Of a DNA stretch of 64,000 bases, positions 45,424 to 54,665 are shown piece after piece (the first letter of the stretch is position 1; every line of letters starts with the position of its first letter). The stretch comes from Aequorivita lipolytica (lineage in GTDB: Bacteria > Bacteroidota > Bacteroidia > Flavobacteriales > Flavobacteriaceae). The translations under genes were made by a program, and so were the position numbers. The notes below the pieces were generated by a model that worked only from the letters and a program-made list of their open reading frames with translations, made no database searches and had not been told where the DNA came from. The stretch lies in the NCBI RefSeq assembly GCF_007997135.1, contig NZ_VORU01000012.1, positions 28,498 through 92,497 on the forward strand, written 5' to 3'.

Positions 45424-45900
45424 ATGAGATTGATTAAATATATTATATACACAATAGTATCATTGATAGTGTTTGGTTTGATTGTCCAGTTTGTGCCATA
45501 TTATTCGGAATATCCTAAAGGTTGGTTTTATGATGCTATGAAATGGGTTTTTAGCAGTAAATGGTACGTAATATTCTTGCTTTTTTTAGTATTAGCAATT
45601 TCTTACAAACTAATTGCCGTTTTACTAGGTTTCGTTTTTGGAATTTTTGCTATAATTATACATACAATTAAAAAAATATTATCATTTGATTATGAATGCA
45701 ATCCAACATTAAAAAGAATAAATAATATAATAGCAATAGTGGCAATAATAGCTTTTACTCTAAATTATTGGGGATTAATGTATTTGCTGTACCAAGGATT
45801 TGATATTTGGTATTTTTTAAGTGATTTAATATTTTATTTTTTAGTGGTTTTTGGCATTAATTCAGTTGCTTCAAACCTTAATAGGGAATTAGATATTTGA
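45424..45900 (+). CDS. Uncharacterised four-helix membrane protein
   Basis: The protein has 158 residues with hydrophobic segments at about 8-25, 40-75, 98-118 and 128-148, so it is an integral inner membrane protein. No known family is recognised. The 220-base gap upstream holds ATTGCCAA-type motifs but no gene. It lies in the accessory region between the 44317 gene and another membrane ORF. Confidence 0.6.
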   Translation: MRLIKYIIYTIVSLIVFGLIVQFVPYYSEYPKGWFYDAMKWVFSSKWYVIFLLFLVLAISYKLIAVLLGFVFGIFAIIIHTIKKILSFDYECNPTLKRINNIIAIVAIIAFTLNYWGLMYLLYQGFDIWYFLSDLIFYFLVVFGINSVASNLNRELDI

Positions 45901-46014
45901 AAATATTTATAGTTTAAAGATTGTTTCCTGATAAATACAGTGAAGTTTCCAACGAAAATAGAGTAGTTCTTGTTATAATTTATCTTTAAATTGTTTTCAA
46001 TAATATATCAAAAA

Positions 46015-46470
46015 ATGAATTACATCCTCATTTCAAAAGTCATACTATTATCTTTAATTTTCCTAACCCTCAACTGGTTATTTAAAAAAATTAATTGGCA
46101 AAAATCATCAGGTAATAACGAAAAATTTTTCTTAAAGAGTTTACCCTTGGTTTTGGTAAGCCCTATACTTTTAGGATTAAGTGTATTGTTTTTTTTTATA
46201 TTTCTTGAGGGTGCATTTGATTTTTTATCGAAACAAAATTACATCGAACAAATTCTAATCTTAACAGGATTTTTTGTCATATACTTTATAATAAAAATTA
46301 GGGTTGACGGATTATTAATTAAAAGAAAGGAAAAAGAAAAACTAATAACTGACCAATCAAATCAAATTGCCAAATTAAAGTATGAAGTCGGAGAAAGTAA
46401 AAAAAGCATTGAACAAATGTTACAAAATAGAAAACACGATGGAAAAGGGAATTTCGAATCTGATAATTAA
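46015..46470 (+). CDS. Uncharacterised membrane protein with C-terminal coiled coil
   Basis: The ATG at 46015 starts a 151-residue protein with hydrophobic segments near residues 3-22, 40-67 and 78-100, then a charged C-terminal coiled coil (about 103-140). An in-frame TTG at 45991 is less likely. No family is recognised. It ends next to the REP-like hairpin pair at 46479. Confidence 0.6.
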   Translation: MNYILISKVILLSLIFLTLNWLFKKINWQKSSGNNEKFFLKSLPLVLVSPILLGLSVLFFFIFLEGAFDFLSKQNYIEQILILTGFFVIYFIIKIRVDGLLIKRKEKEKLITDQSNQIAKLKYEVGESKKSIEQMLQNRKHDGKGNFESDN

Positions 46471-46478
46471 AAGAACCC

Positions 46479-46576
46479 CGCTAGCGCGAGCGTCTCGCTC
46501 GTGTCCTCCGCAATGCTAATTCTCCAAGCTATTAATTTCTAAACTTTACGGCAAGAGCGAGACGCTCGCGCTAGCG
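46479..46576. repeat. REP-like inverted repeat pair (22 bp)
   Basis: A perfect 22-bp inverted repeat has arms at 46479-46500 and 46555-46576 with 54 bases between. Each arm is itself a near-palindrome GCGAGCGTCTCGC ending in CTAGCG. Similar hairpins occur at 48724-48755 and 58054-58078. This gap (46471-46878) also contains a fragment of the radical SAM gene and no complete gene. Confidence 0.85.
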
Positions 46577-46625
46577 TTCAAAGAAATAAAAACATTTAAT
46601 CTGAGATTACAAGGCGGTTCGCATC

Positions 46626-46760
46626 AGCCAAAAACCCATCAATCATTCCAGCAGGCTAACTAATAGCAGGAAACGGAAAATCAACCAAAAGTTGTATTTC
46701 TTCGGTGAAGCCTGTTCTGTTTAGGTAATTGTGTAATGCCAAGTTTAAGCAATTGTCTGG
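46626..46760 (-). pseudogene. 3'-end fragment 1 of the radical SAM gene
   Basis: Bases 46626-46760 match the 3' end of the radical SAM gene (49770-49900), including CCCATCAATCATTCCAGC and GTGTAATGCCAAGTTTAA. The match has many substitutions. It covers roughly the last 50 codons on the minus strand and lacks a start, so it is a gene-end remnant. It begins about 50 bases past the REP-like pair. Confidence 0.8.
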
Positions 46761-46878
46761 TTCCAATCTACTTATAAATCTTAATTGTCGGGATGTTATT
46801 TGGTTTTTTCAGCCTCTTGCGGATTCTTATTCAAAAATTATTACTTTTAGAAAAAAGTCCGAACAATAAAATAAAAAC

Positions 46879-48708
46879 ATGAAACAATTATTTTTAAAAT
46901 CTACACTGCTTCTTTGTACACTTATATTATTAATTTCTTGTAAAGAAGAAAAAACTGAAAAAGCATATACAGATATGGAGATTATGGCTGAATCCAAAAA
47001 AGTGAATGATTTTTTTCAAAGGTCATTTGATACTAAGTTAGATTTATCCCCAGAGTTTCAAACTAGACTTGGAATAAAAAAGGATTACGGGAAACTCGAT
47101 GATAATTCGCCTGAAGCATCAGAAAGAGACTTGAAAATAAACAAAGAAGAACTTGTTTGGTTAACAGATTCCGTAAATGTAGCCGCACTTTCAAAAGATG
47201 CCTTATTGAGTTATAAACTCTATAAACAAAATGTAGAAAATAGTATTGACGATTATAAATACAGATTACATAATTACCCAGTAAATCAAATGTTTGGTGC
47301 GCAATCTGGTATGCCGGCATTCTTAATAAATATGCACCGCATTGATAGTGTTGCAGATGCTGAGGCCTATATATCTAGATTGAATGGTTTTAACAAATAC
47401 TTCGCTCAAGTGGTCGAGAATCTAAAAGAACGAGAAGCTATTGGTATTGCTCCTCCAAAATTTGTTTATGATAAAGTAGTGCAAGATTCAGAAAATATAT
47501 TAGTTGGCCAACCTTTTGACACTTCTAATAAGCAAAGTACATTATTAGAAGATTTTATGAATAAAGTAAACAAATTGGAGATTGATGATGAAGCAAAATC
47601 TACTTTAAAGAAACAAGCAAACCAAGCCTTATTAACTTCTGTAAAACCAGCTTATGTAGGGCTTATTTCATTTATAAAAGAGCAAAAGGGAAGAGCCAAT
47701 ACTGATGATGGCGCGTGGAAATTTCCTGACGGTGAGGCATTTTATAACAATGCATTAAAAAGAACCACTACTACAGATTTAACTGCAGATGAAATCCACA
47801 AAATAGGCTTAGCGGAAGTTGCTAGAATTCATGGAGAAATGGATGCAATACGCCAGCAAGTAGGATTTGAAGGCAGTTTACAAGACTTTTTTCAGTTTAT
47901 GAGAACCGACAAACAGTTTTATTACAGTGCAGATCAAAAAGGAAAAGACGCTTATTTAAAACAAGCGGTGCATTTAATAGACAGTATGAAAACTAGATTA
48001 GATGAAATATTTATTACAAAGCCAAAAGCAGACATAGTAGTAAAAGCCGTTGAACCTTTCAGAGAAAAGTCTGCGGGAAAGGCCTTTTACAATCGCCCAG
48101 CAGCTGATGGCTCAAGACCCGGAATTTATTATGCCAACTTATATGATATGGAGTCTATGCCAAACTATCAGATGGAAGCATTGGCATATCACGAAGGAAT
48201 TCCCGGACACCACATGCAATTGGCAATTCAGCAAGAATTAGAAGAAGTGCCTATGTTTAGAAAGTTTGGTGGGTACACGGCCTATTCAGAAGGTTGGGGA
48301 TTGTATTCTGAATTTATTCCAAAAGAAATGGGCTTTTATGCAGATCCTTATTCAGATTTTGGTCGTTTGGCTATGGAATTGTGGAGAGCATGTAGATTGG
48401 TAGTAGATACGGGCATACATTCTAAAAATTGGACACGAGAGCAAGGGATAAAATATTATACAGAAAATACCCCAAATGCAGAAATGGATGCCGTTAAAAT
48501 GGTTGAAAGACATATAGTAATGCCAGGGCAAGCAACTGCATATAAAATAGGAATGATGAAAATTTTGGAATTACGTCAAAAAGCTAAAAATGCTTTAGGT
48601 GAAAATTTTGACATTCGTGAATTCCATGAAGTAGTTCTTTCCCATGGCGCAATTCCTTTAAATGTTTTAGAAGATTTTGTAGATGAATATATTTCTTCTA
48701 AAAAATAG
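46879..48708 (+). CDS. DUF885 family lipoprotein (zinc peptidase-like)
   Basis: This 609-residue lipoprotein has a lipobox LILLISC near residue 21. The DUF885 body extends to the end. The zincin-like motif HEGIPGHH is at residues 438-445 and the conserved EGWGLYSE follows near residue 472, as in the family. These proteins are thought to be metallopeptidases; the substrate is not known. It lies between two fragments of the radical SAM gene, and a stray C-terminal fragment of the same family is at 39394-39522. Confidence 0.93.
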   Translation: MKQLFLKSTLLLCTLILLISCKEEKTEKAYTDMEIMAESKKVNDFFQRSFDTKLDLSPEFQTRLGIKKDYGKLDDNSPEASERDLKINKEELVWLTDSVNVAALSKDALLSYKLYKQNVENSIDDYKYRLHNYPVNQMFGAQSGMPAFLINMHRIDSVADAEAYISRLNGFNKYFAQVVENLKEREAIGIAPPKFVYDKVVQDSENILVGQPFDTSNKQSTLLEDFMNKVNKLEIDDEAKSTLKKQANQALLTSVKPAYVGLISFIKEQKGRANTDDGAWKFPDGEAFYNNALKRTTTTDLTADEIHKIGLAEVARIHGEMDAIRQQVGFEGSLQDFFQFMRTDKQFYYSADQKGKDAYLKQAVHLIDSMKTRLDEIFITKPKADIVVKAVEPFREKSAGKAFYNRPAADGSRPGIYYANLYDMESMPNYQMEALAYHEGIPGHHMQLAIQQELEEVPMFRKFGGYTAYSEGWGLYSEFIPKEMGFYADPYSDFGRLAMELWRACRLVVDTGIHSKNWTREQGIKYYTENTPNAEMDAVKMVERHIVMPGQATAYKIGMMKILELRQKAKNALGENFDIREFHEVVLSHGAIPLNVLEDFVDEYISSKK

Positions 48709-48723
48709 GATAACTGAGGTCTA

Positions 48724-48755
48724 AGTTGGCGCGAGCAAGATGCTCGCGCTAACTT
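48724..48755. repeat. REP-like hairpin
   Basis: GTTGGCGCGAGCA (48725-48737) pairs with TGCTCGCGCTAAC (48741-48753). It belongs to the same family as the hairpins at 46479-46576 and 58054-58078 and lies just after the DUF885 stop, where it may act as a terminator. Confidence 0.75.
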
Positions 48756-48839
48756 TTAAAAGATAAAACATTTTAGAGGTCTATAGTTCGTTTTATAGCA
48801 TAGGATTTAAAATTAAGCAATATGTCTGGTTGAGCGCAG

Positions 48840-48980
48840 TCGAAACTTGTTCCGTTTAAATAATTATGCAATGCCAAGTTTAATCCCTTGGTATATTTTG
48901 GATGATCAGCGCCTTGGGGATCTTCGTGGTATAAATCGTTTTGGGCAAAACCTTCAAAAACAGTTCCCGTAATAGTTATA
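48840..48980 (-). pseudogene. 3'-region fragment 2 of the radical SAM gene
   Basis: Bases 48840-48980 match 49847-49986 of the radical SAM gene with few differences, including GATGATCAGCGCCTTGGGGA and CGTGGTATAAATCGTTTTGG. It is much less diverged than fragment 1 and therefore younger. It lacks both ends of the gene. Confidence 0.88.
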
Positions 48981-48989
48981 TATGTCCTT

Positions 48990-49093
48990 TGTTTTATGAC
49001 AGTATTGGTAATGTTCTAGTATCAAAGCCGTATACTGTGAATGAACCATTAAAACAACAAAAATGGGATTTATTAAAAGCAACTTTAAATTAA
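48990..49093 (+). pseudogene. C-terminal tail of an unknown gene
   Basis: A frame ending at the TAA 49091-49093 encodes DSIGNVLVSKPYTVNEP and LKQQKWDLLKATLN. It has no start and reads like the end of a protein. The surrounding 417-base gap (48709-49125) otherwise holds only the hairpin and fragment 2. Identity unknown. Confidence 0.35.
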
Positions 49094-49125
49094 AGCTGCT
49101 TTAATTTTTATAAAACATATAGACT

Positions 49126-49329
49126 ATGGATTCTCAAAATAAACTTATTGATAATATCCGATTGACGACCCTAGAAATTCATAAGGAATATCCAGAATTG
49201 GTTAATGATATGACTGAAGTATCCAAAACCTTCCTATCTGATACGAAAGATGGAACAAACAAGAAAGAACTAAAAACCTATTTAGACTCCTTGAATGGCA
49301 TCATAGAAACTTATAAAAAAGAACAATAA
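49126..49329 (+). CDS. Small helical protein, 67 residues
   Basis: The ATG at 49126 starts a short, acidic, mostly helical protein (DNIRLTTLEIHKEYPELVND...). It starts 14 bases before an HPF-like gene and is probably co-transcribed with it. No family is recognised, but similar small proteins accompany ribosome-hibernation factors in some bacteria. Confidence 0.6.
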   Translation: MDSQNKLIDNIRLTTLEIHKEYPELVNDMTEVSKTFLSDTKDGTNKKELKTYLDSLNGIIETYKKEQ

Positions 49330-49343
49330 AAAACTATAACAAA

Positions 49344-49658
49344 ATGACAATACAAATAAATACAGACAAGACTATTTCTGGAGAAAAAAGAAATGAAGAT
49401 TTTTTCACCTCTCAAATTGAAGAAGCTTTACAAAGGTTCGAATCTCATATTACCAGAGTAGAAGTTCACTTAAAAGATGAAAATGGAAAAAAGGATGGGT
49501 TTAATGATATTTCATGTTTATTAGAAGCCAGACTTGAAGGCAGGCAACCCATCGTTGTTACTAATCAGGCAGACACCGTAGATCTTGCATTAACAGGTGC
49601 TATTGATAAAATGAAAACCGCTGTAGAAAGCATTATTGGAAAAATGGAAAAACATTAA
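49344..49658 (+). CDS. HPF/RaiA-like ribosome-associated protein
   Basis: The protein has 104 residues and the S30EA/HPF fold: a beta strand (ITRVEVHLKDENGKKDG), then CLLEARLEGRQPIVVTNQ and the helix DTVDLALTGAIDKMKTAVES. Such proteins bind the ribosome and help in hibernation or stress. It is encoded 14 bases after the small helical gene. Confidence 0.75.
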   Translation: MTIQINTDKTISGEKRNEDFFTSQIEEALQRFESHITRVEVHLKDENGKKDGFNDISCLLEARLEGRQPIVVTNQADTVDLALTGAIDKMKTAVESIIGKMEKH

Positions 49659-49742
49659 ACCTAATAATTCTGAAAACAAATAAAAACCTGGGCATCTGTA
49701 TGGACCATTCAACGGCTCACTTATTAAAAAAAAGCCTAAAGC

Positions 49743-51620
49743 TTAAAGCCTACTACCTAGAGCCTCCAACAAAAACCCATCAATCATCCCAGCCGGCTGA
49801 CTAGTAGCAGGAACAGGAAAGTCAAACCAATGTTGTATTTCTTTGTCGAAACCCGTTCCGTTTAAATAATTGTGCAATGCCAAGTTCAATCCCTTGGTAT
49901 ATTTTGGATGATCAGCGCCTTGGGGATCTTCGTGGTATAAATCGTTTTGGGCAAATCCTTCAAAAACAGGCCCCGTAATAGTTATTCCAAAATCCTGCGG
50001 ATTCTTACCAATAGGACTATGAACCGTAGTGGTAAACTGGTGCCAATATGCAGACTGAATACAATTGCGTTCGAACAATTGCTTTACCACATCAAGCGAA
50101 TCAATGGTTTCCTGTTCCGTTTGGGTGGGAAACCCATACATAAGATAGGCGTGAACCATAATATTGTTTTCAGAAAAATTATGGGTAACGCGCGTTACTT
50201 GCGCAATATCAACCCCTTTTTTCATTTTGGCAAGTAATCTATCCGAAGCAACTTCCAAGCCGCCAGTTACGGCTATACAACCAGATTGTGCCATTAATTC
50301 ACAAAGCTCAAAGCTGAATGTCTTTTCGAAACGAATATTCGTCCACCAAGTAATTTTTACATTTCTTTCTATTAGTGCATTCGCTAAAGCCCGTAACATT
50401 TTAGGCGGCGCAGCTTCATCCACAAAATGAAAACCTGTAATGCCAGTGTCCTTAACTATTTTTTCAATTTTGTTGACTAAATCCTCAGCGGTTGTGTTTT
50501 GATAATTTCCAATATAATCCAAGCTCACATCGCAAAACGAACATTGTTTCCAATAACATCCGTGAGAGATGGTCATTTTATTCCATCGGGCATCCGTCCA
50601 CATACGGTGCATCGGGTTTACCACATCCAGAAAAGACACATATTTATCAAAAGGCAACCCAGAATAATCTGGCGCCGGTAAGTTTCTATGATGGTAAATG
50701 GTGTTTGGAATTTTATTCATATAAACAACGGCATCGTTTTCCAACACATACGTCCGTTCCAAATCATTTTCAGAAACCTTACCTTCCAGATACTGAACCA
50801 TTTTTAGCAAGGGCCCTTCCCCATCGTCCAAGGATATAAAGTCCACAAATTCAAAAATCCGTGGGTCTGTAAGCGAACGTAGTTCTGTGTTGCAATAACC
50901 GCCACCAAAAGCAATTTTTATTTCTGGAAAAAACTGTTTTGTAAACTGCGCACAACGCAAGGCTGCAAACAAATTTCCAGGAAAAGGAATGGTAAAGCAA
51001 ACTAAAAGCGGCTGCTCTCTTTTAATTTTTTCTATTAAAATATCCAGCATTTTCTCTTCAATGATCGTTGGCTGGAAACTTAAAAATTCATCTATTTCAT
51101 TAAAGCTACTTGCCGAAGTGGCAATTTGCTCGGCATACTTCGTAAAGGCAAAAAACTCATCTACATTGGCTTGCATAAAATCGCCTATCTCTTCAATAAA
51201 AAGCGTCCCGTAGTGTTTTGCTTTATCGATGATGCCAATTTCGCCAGCGTCCCATTTAATAGTTGTATTTACTTTAGACAGTCTATGGCCCAACGGTAAA
51301 AAATTAGGTGCCAGAATTTTATGCGCCGTTTCAAGATCCTGCTTTTGAAGAAAAGGAATAACAACATCCACGCATTGAATGTACTTGGCCTTCATTTTAC
51401 GAACTTCCGGATAATCAAAATGCTTTAAGGCTTGTGCTTCTTGAAACATAGCGCGAAGAAAATCACCCGTAAAAATTTCGGTGAAGAGTTCTATACTTAA
51501 ATCGCAAGTATGCACAGCAATGTCGTGATCTTCCAAAAACCCTTTTAAATATGCCGGTGCCGGATAAGCTGTATTCAGCTGGGTAAAGGGTGGCGTAATA
51601 AATAGGATTTTGGATTGCAT
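49743..51620 (-). CDS. B12-binding radical SAM protein
   Basis: The protein has 625 residues. The N-terminal region (about 1-280) is a cobalamin-binding-like domain ending with IAFGGGYCNTELRSL and SLDDGEGPL. The radical SAM domain has its iron-sulfur cluster cysteines at 355, 360 and 363 in GCYWKQCSFC, a CX4CX2C spacing instead of the usual CX3CX2C. The reaction is unknown; such enzymes often do methylations or ring rearrangements. The gene has two 3'-end fragments and two 5'-end fragments around it (46626, 48840, 53489, 54438), so its surroundings were rearranged repeatedly. Confidence 0.92.
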   Translation of the reverse strand: MQSKILFITPPFTQLNTAYPAPAYLKGFLEDHDIAVHTCDLSIELFTEIFTGDFLRAMFQEAQALKHFDYPEVRKMKAKYIQCVDVVIPFLQKQDLETAHKILAPNFLPLGHRLSKVNTTIKWDAGEIGIIDKAKHYGTLFIEEIGDFMQANVDEFFAFTKYAEQIATSASSFNEIDEFLSFQPTIIEEKMLDILIEKIKREQPLLVCFTIPFPGNLFAALRCAQFTKQFFPEIKIAFGGGYCNTELRSLTDPRIFEFVDFISLDDGEGPLLKMVQYLEGKVSENDLERTYVLENDAVVYMNKIPNTIYHHRNLPAPDYSGLPFDKYVSFLDVVNPMHRMWTDARWNKMTISHGCYWKQCSFCDVSLDYIGNYQNTTAEDLVNKIEKIVKDTGITGFHFVDEAAPPKMLRALANALIERNVKITWWTNIRFEKTFSFELCELMAQSGCIAVTGGLEVASDRLLAKMKKGVDIAQVTRVTHNFSENNIMVHAYLMYGFPTQTEQETIDSLDVVKQLFERNCIQSAYWHQFTTTVHSPIGKNPQDFGITITGPVFEGFAQNDLYHEDPQGADHPKYTKGLNLALHNYLNGTGFDKEIQHWFDFPVPATSQPAGMIDGFLLEALGSRL

Positions 51621-51784
51621 GGTGCAAAGGTAGGATTCTTTGATTTATGGAGTTTATTGTTTGCAGCTAATTGTTAATTGTTAATTAAAATTTTATATTT
51701 GAAACCATTCAGTTAGCCTCTAATTTTTTGTACATGGAGCTATTAAACCACATCCGATTTTGGTTTTCCGAAAAAAAAATTCTT

Positions 51785-53488
51785 ATGAAAAATTACTTAT
51801 TTACTACCATTCTTTTCTTCTCAGTATATGTTTTGCAAGCCCAAATAGTTAATATTCCTGATTTTTCTTTTAAGGAAGCCTTGAGAAATAGTTTGTGCGT
51901 AGATACCAATGGCGACGGTATTGGAGATTCAGACGCAGATTTAAATAATGATGGCGAAATTCAAAATAGTGAGGCTGAGGCTGTATTATGGCTTAATGTG
52001 AGCAATAAATATATTGAGGAACTACAAGGAATTCAAAGTTTTAGAAACCTTACTTATTTAAATTGTGGAAATAATGAATTGACAGAGCTCAATGTATCAC
52101 AAATTACTTCTTTACAGGAAATTGAATTTCAAAACAATCAAGTAACTAATGTAAATTTTTCCCAAAATATAAATCTGACCCAAATTTTTGCTCACAACAA
52201 TGAACTGTTAGGCCTAAATATTAAAAATGGCAATAATACAATACTGGCAGAAATAGATACTTCAAATAACACTTGTCTAGGATGTATAAGAGTAGATGAT
52301 GTTAATTACGCAAATAATGCATCAAATTGGATTAAAGATGCAAACACAATTTACAGTGAAACGTGCATTATAGATTTTCCAGATCCTAATTTTAAAAATG
52401 GATTGTTAAATCACACTTCTTCGGTTATTGATACAAACTATGATGGCCAAATTCAATACAGTGAAGCTGCAAGCGTTAAGCATCTTAATGTTGCCGGTGA
52501 AAATATTACTTCAATGGTGGGTATTGCGCATTTTTGCAATTTAAGATCTATGTATTGCGGTCAAAATCATATTGAAACACTTGACCTCTCACACAATTTA
52601 AAATTAGACTTTTTGCAATGTCAGGAAAACAATTTAACCCATTTAGATGTCACAAAATGTTTAGAACTAGATTTATTAAATTCTGGATCTAATAACCTAG
52701 CTGTTTTAGATATTTCACAAAATTCTAAAATAACGAGCTTAGGTTGCTCCTTTAATCAACTAACAAGTCTGGATGTTTCCCACATGACAAATCTTGATAT
52801 TTTAAGTTGCTCAGTAAATAAAATAACTAGTTTAACGACTGGAAGCGTAAGTGTGGGATTGATTGCATGTGCAGGCAATCTTTTAACCAACATAGATGTT
52901 TCCCAAAATCCTGAACTATGGGCGCTAAATTGTGAAAATAATTTTTTAACAAGCATAGATTTATCAAACAATATAAATCTCGAATTTTTAAATGTTAACA
53001 ATAATCAAATATTCACTTTAGATGTATCTCCCAATGTTAACCTAAAGACTTTTGAATGTGAATCCAATAATTTAAGAAACTTAAATGTAAGCAATGGAAT
53101 TAATTATGCGTGGTTTAAAATGCATGCTCGTAATAATCCTAATCTTTATTGTATTCAAGTAGATGATGAGACTGCTAATCACTTTTGTAATCTACCTAAT
53201 AATGGCTGGTGCAAGGATAGCACGGCTAGTTATAGTGACTTTTGTGTTTTAGGAATTTCAGATTTAGAAAATAGCAACCTTCAATTAACCCCGAATCCCG
53301 TCCAAAATATAATATATATAAATGCTGAATCTCCAATTGACCATATAAAAATTTACACATTACAAGGGCAATTAATAAGCGAATCAAAAACTAACCAAAT
53401 TGATGTTTCCCAACTTTCATCCGGTCTTTACTTGGCTTCCATAAGTACTGAAGGGAAAAATATTGTGAAGAAGTTTATAAAAGAATAA
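51785..53488 (+). CDS. T9SS-secreted leucine-rich-repeat protein
   Basis: The ATG at 51785 starts MKNYLFTTILFFSVYVLQAQ, a good signal peptide. The 567-residue protein has a DTNGDGIGDSDADLNNDGE calcium-binding-like stretch after the signal, then leucine-rich repeats of about 21 residues (LTSLDVSHMTNLDILSC type) in two blocks split by a second DTNYDGQIQ motif, and ends in a type A T9SS sorting domain (LTPNPVQNIIYINAE to VKKFIKE). It is divergent from the radical SAM gene, and a 5'-fragment of that gene begins right after its stop. Probably a surface adhesion protein. Confidence 0.9.
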   Translation: MKNYLFTTILFFSVYVLQAQIVNIPDFSFKEALRNSLCVDTNGDGIGDSDADLNNDGEIQNSEAEAVLWLNVSNKYIEELQGIQSFRNLTYLNCGNNELTELNVSQITSLQEIEFQNNQVTNVNFSQNINLTQIFAHNNELLGLNIKNGNNTILAEIDTSNNTCLGCIRVDDVNYANNASNWIKDANTIYSETCIIDFPDPNFKNGLLNHTSSVIDTNYDGQIQYSEAASVKHLNVAGENITSMVGIAHFCNLRSMYCGQNHIETLDLSHNLKLDFLQCQENNLTHLDVTKCLELDLLNSGSNNLAVLDISQNSKITSLGCSFNQLTSLDVSHMTNLDILSCSVNKITSLTTGSVSVGLIACAGNLLTNIDVSQNPELWALNCENNFLTSIDLSNNINLEFLNVNNNQIFTLDVSPNVNLKTFECESNNLRNLNVSNGINYAWFKMHARNNPNLYCIQVDDETANHFCNLPNNGWCKDSTASYSDFCVLGISDLENSNLQLTPNPVQNIIYINAESPIDHIKIYTLQGQLISESKTNQIDVSQLSSGLYLASISTEGKNIVKKFIKE

Positions 53489-53711
53489 TGCTTTTAGTCC
53501 TGCGCCTCTTGAAATACAGCGCGAAGAAAATCGCCCGTAAAAATTTCGGTAAAAAGTTCTATACTCAAATCACAAGTATGCACAGCAATATCCTGCGCTT
53601 CCAAAACCCTTTTAAATAAGCCGACGCCGGATAAGCGGTGTTTAGCTGGGTAAACGGTGGCGTTATAAAAAGGATTTTGGATTGCATTGGGCAAAGGTAG
53701 GATTCTTTAAA
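53489..53711 (-). pseudogene. 5'-end fragment 1 of the radical SAM gene
   Basis: The bases match 51420-51641, the first about 66 codons of the radical SAM gene plus its upstream region, including ATGCACAGCAAT and GGATTTTGGATTGCAT. Small indels break the frame near the start. No 3' part follows. It starts right at the end of the LRR gene and has no function as a protein. Confidence 0.85.
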
Positions 53712-53807
53712 ATATGATTATTGTTTATTGGTTATTGTTATTGGTTATTCGATTTTGTTGATCCTGTATAATTATGAATAGTTCATACGTCATTACTGTA
53801 AAAAAAA

Positions 53808-53837
53808 TTGCACACTAAAATAAATGTAATAACTTTG
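53808..53837 (+). promoter_or_regulatory. mazEF promoter
   Basis: TTG at 53808-53810 is separated by 19 bases from TAACTTTG at 53830-53837, an exact fit to the Bacteroidota promoter pattern TTG-N19-TAnnTTTG. It lies 21 bases before the mazE ATG. Confidence 0.75.
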
Positions 53838-53857
53838 TAACCACAAAACATAACGTT

Positions 53858-54103
53858 ATGGAAACAGCAATTATTAAAATCGGGAATTCAAAAGGACTGC
53901 GATTGAGCAAAACAATCTTAGAAAAATATAATATAAAAGACAAAGTCGAGATCATTTTGGAAAAAGATCAGATTATTCTAAAACCAATTGCCACTCCCAG
54001 AAAAGATTGGGAAAAAGCGTTTGAGAAAATGCATAAAAATAATGATGACCGATTAATGTTCAACGATGTTTTTGAGGACGAAAATATTGAGGAATGGAAC
54101 TAA
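53858..54103 (+). CDS. mazE: MazE-type antitoxin (AbrB-like)
   Basis: The 81-residue protein has an N-terminal AbrB/MazE swapped-hairpin domain (METAIIKIGNSKGLRLSKTIL and VEIILEKDQIILKPI, about residues 1-50) and an acidic C-terminal tail that should bind the toxin. Its stop overlaps the mazF start by 10 bases. The pair sits between two 5'-fragments of the radical SAM gene. Confidence 0.92.
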   Translation: METAIIKIGNSKGLRLSKTILEKYNIKDKVEIILEKDQIILKPIATPRKDWEKAFEKMHKNNDDRLMFNDVFEDENIEEWN

Positions 54104-54417
54104 AGCAATATTCCATAGTACTCGTAAATCTCGACCCAACCGTAGGCAACGAAATTAAAAAAATCCGACCTTGCGTAATCGTATCTCCAAATGAAATGAA
54201 CAAACATTTGAACACAATTGTTGTTGCTCCAATGACAACAAATTTGAATAAATACCCTTCCCGCATCGCAGTCAAACACAACAATAAAAAAGGAATGATT
54301 ACAATGGACCAAATTCGGACAATTGACAAATCAAGAATACTAAAACAGTTTGACCAATTGACCAAAACTGAAATACAAAATTGTAAAGATGTAATTCGCG
54401 AAATGTTCGTGGATTAA
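54094..54417 (+). CDS. mazF: MazF/PemK-type toxin
   Basis: The 107-residue endoribonuclease toxin has the motifs YSIVLVNLDPTVGNEIKKIRPCVIVSPNEMN, NTIVVAPMTTN and GMITMDQIRTIDKSRI, typical of MazF/PemK. It probably cleaves mRNA or tRNA at short sequences when the antitoxin is degraded. Translation is coupled with mazE by a 10-base overlap. Confidence 0.93.
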   Translation: MELKQYSIVLVNLDPTVGNEIKKIRPCVIVSPNEMNKHLNTIVVAPMTTNLNKYPSRIAVKHNNKKGMITMDQIRTIDKSRILKQFDQLTKTEIQNCKDVIREMFVD

Positions 54418-54437
54418 ATATGAAAACAGAATACCAT

Positions 54438-54592
54438 TGCGGTAAAGAGTTCTTTACTTAAATCGCAAGTATGCACAGCAATGTCGTGATCTTCCAAAAA
54501 CCTTTTAAATATGCCGATGCCGGATAAGCAGTATTCAGCTGGGTAAACGGTGGCGTTATAAAAAGGATTTTGGATTGCATTGTGCAAAGGTA
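54438..54592 (-). pseudogene. 5'-end fragment 2 of the radical SAM gene
   Basis: The bases match about 51476-51632 of the radical SAM gene, including its start codon region, with few changes (AAGTATGCACAGCAATGTCG is shared). It stops about 20 codons earlier than fragment 1. The rest of the 386-base gap (54418-54803) holds a hairpin and promoter. Confidence 0.88.
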
Positions 54593-54665
54593 TTGATAAT
54601 TGTTTATTAGTTATTCTTAATTGATAATTGCTATATTTGATATTCTCCCTTTTTAATGTGTTCCT

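Noticed and set aside
46479..46576. tRNA or other structured RNA gene
   Set aside because: The strong hairpins do not form a cloverleaf and no anticodon or T-loop sequence is present; they match REP-like hairpins elsewhere in the window.
50492..50839. Plus-strand frames inside the radical SAM gene
   Set aside because: They are antisense to a conserved enzyme and have low-complexity His/Pro-rich products.
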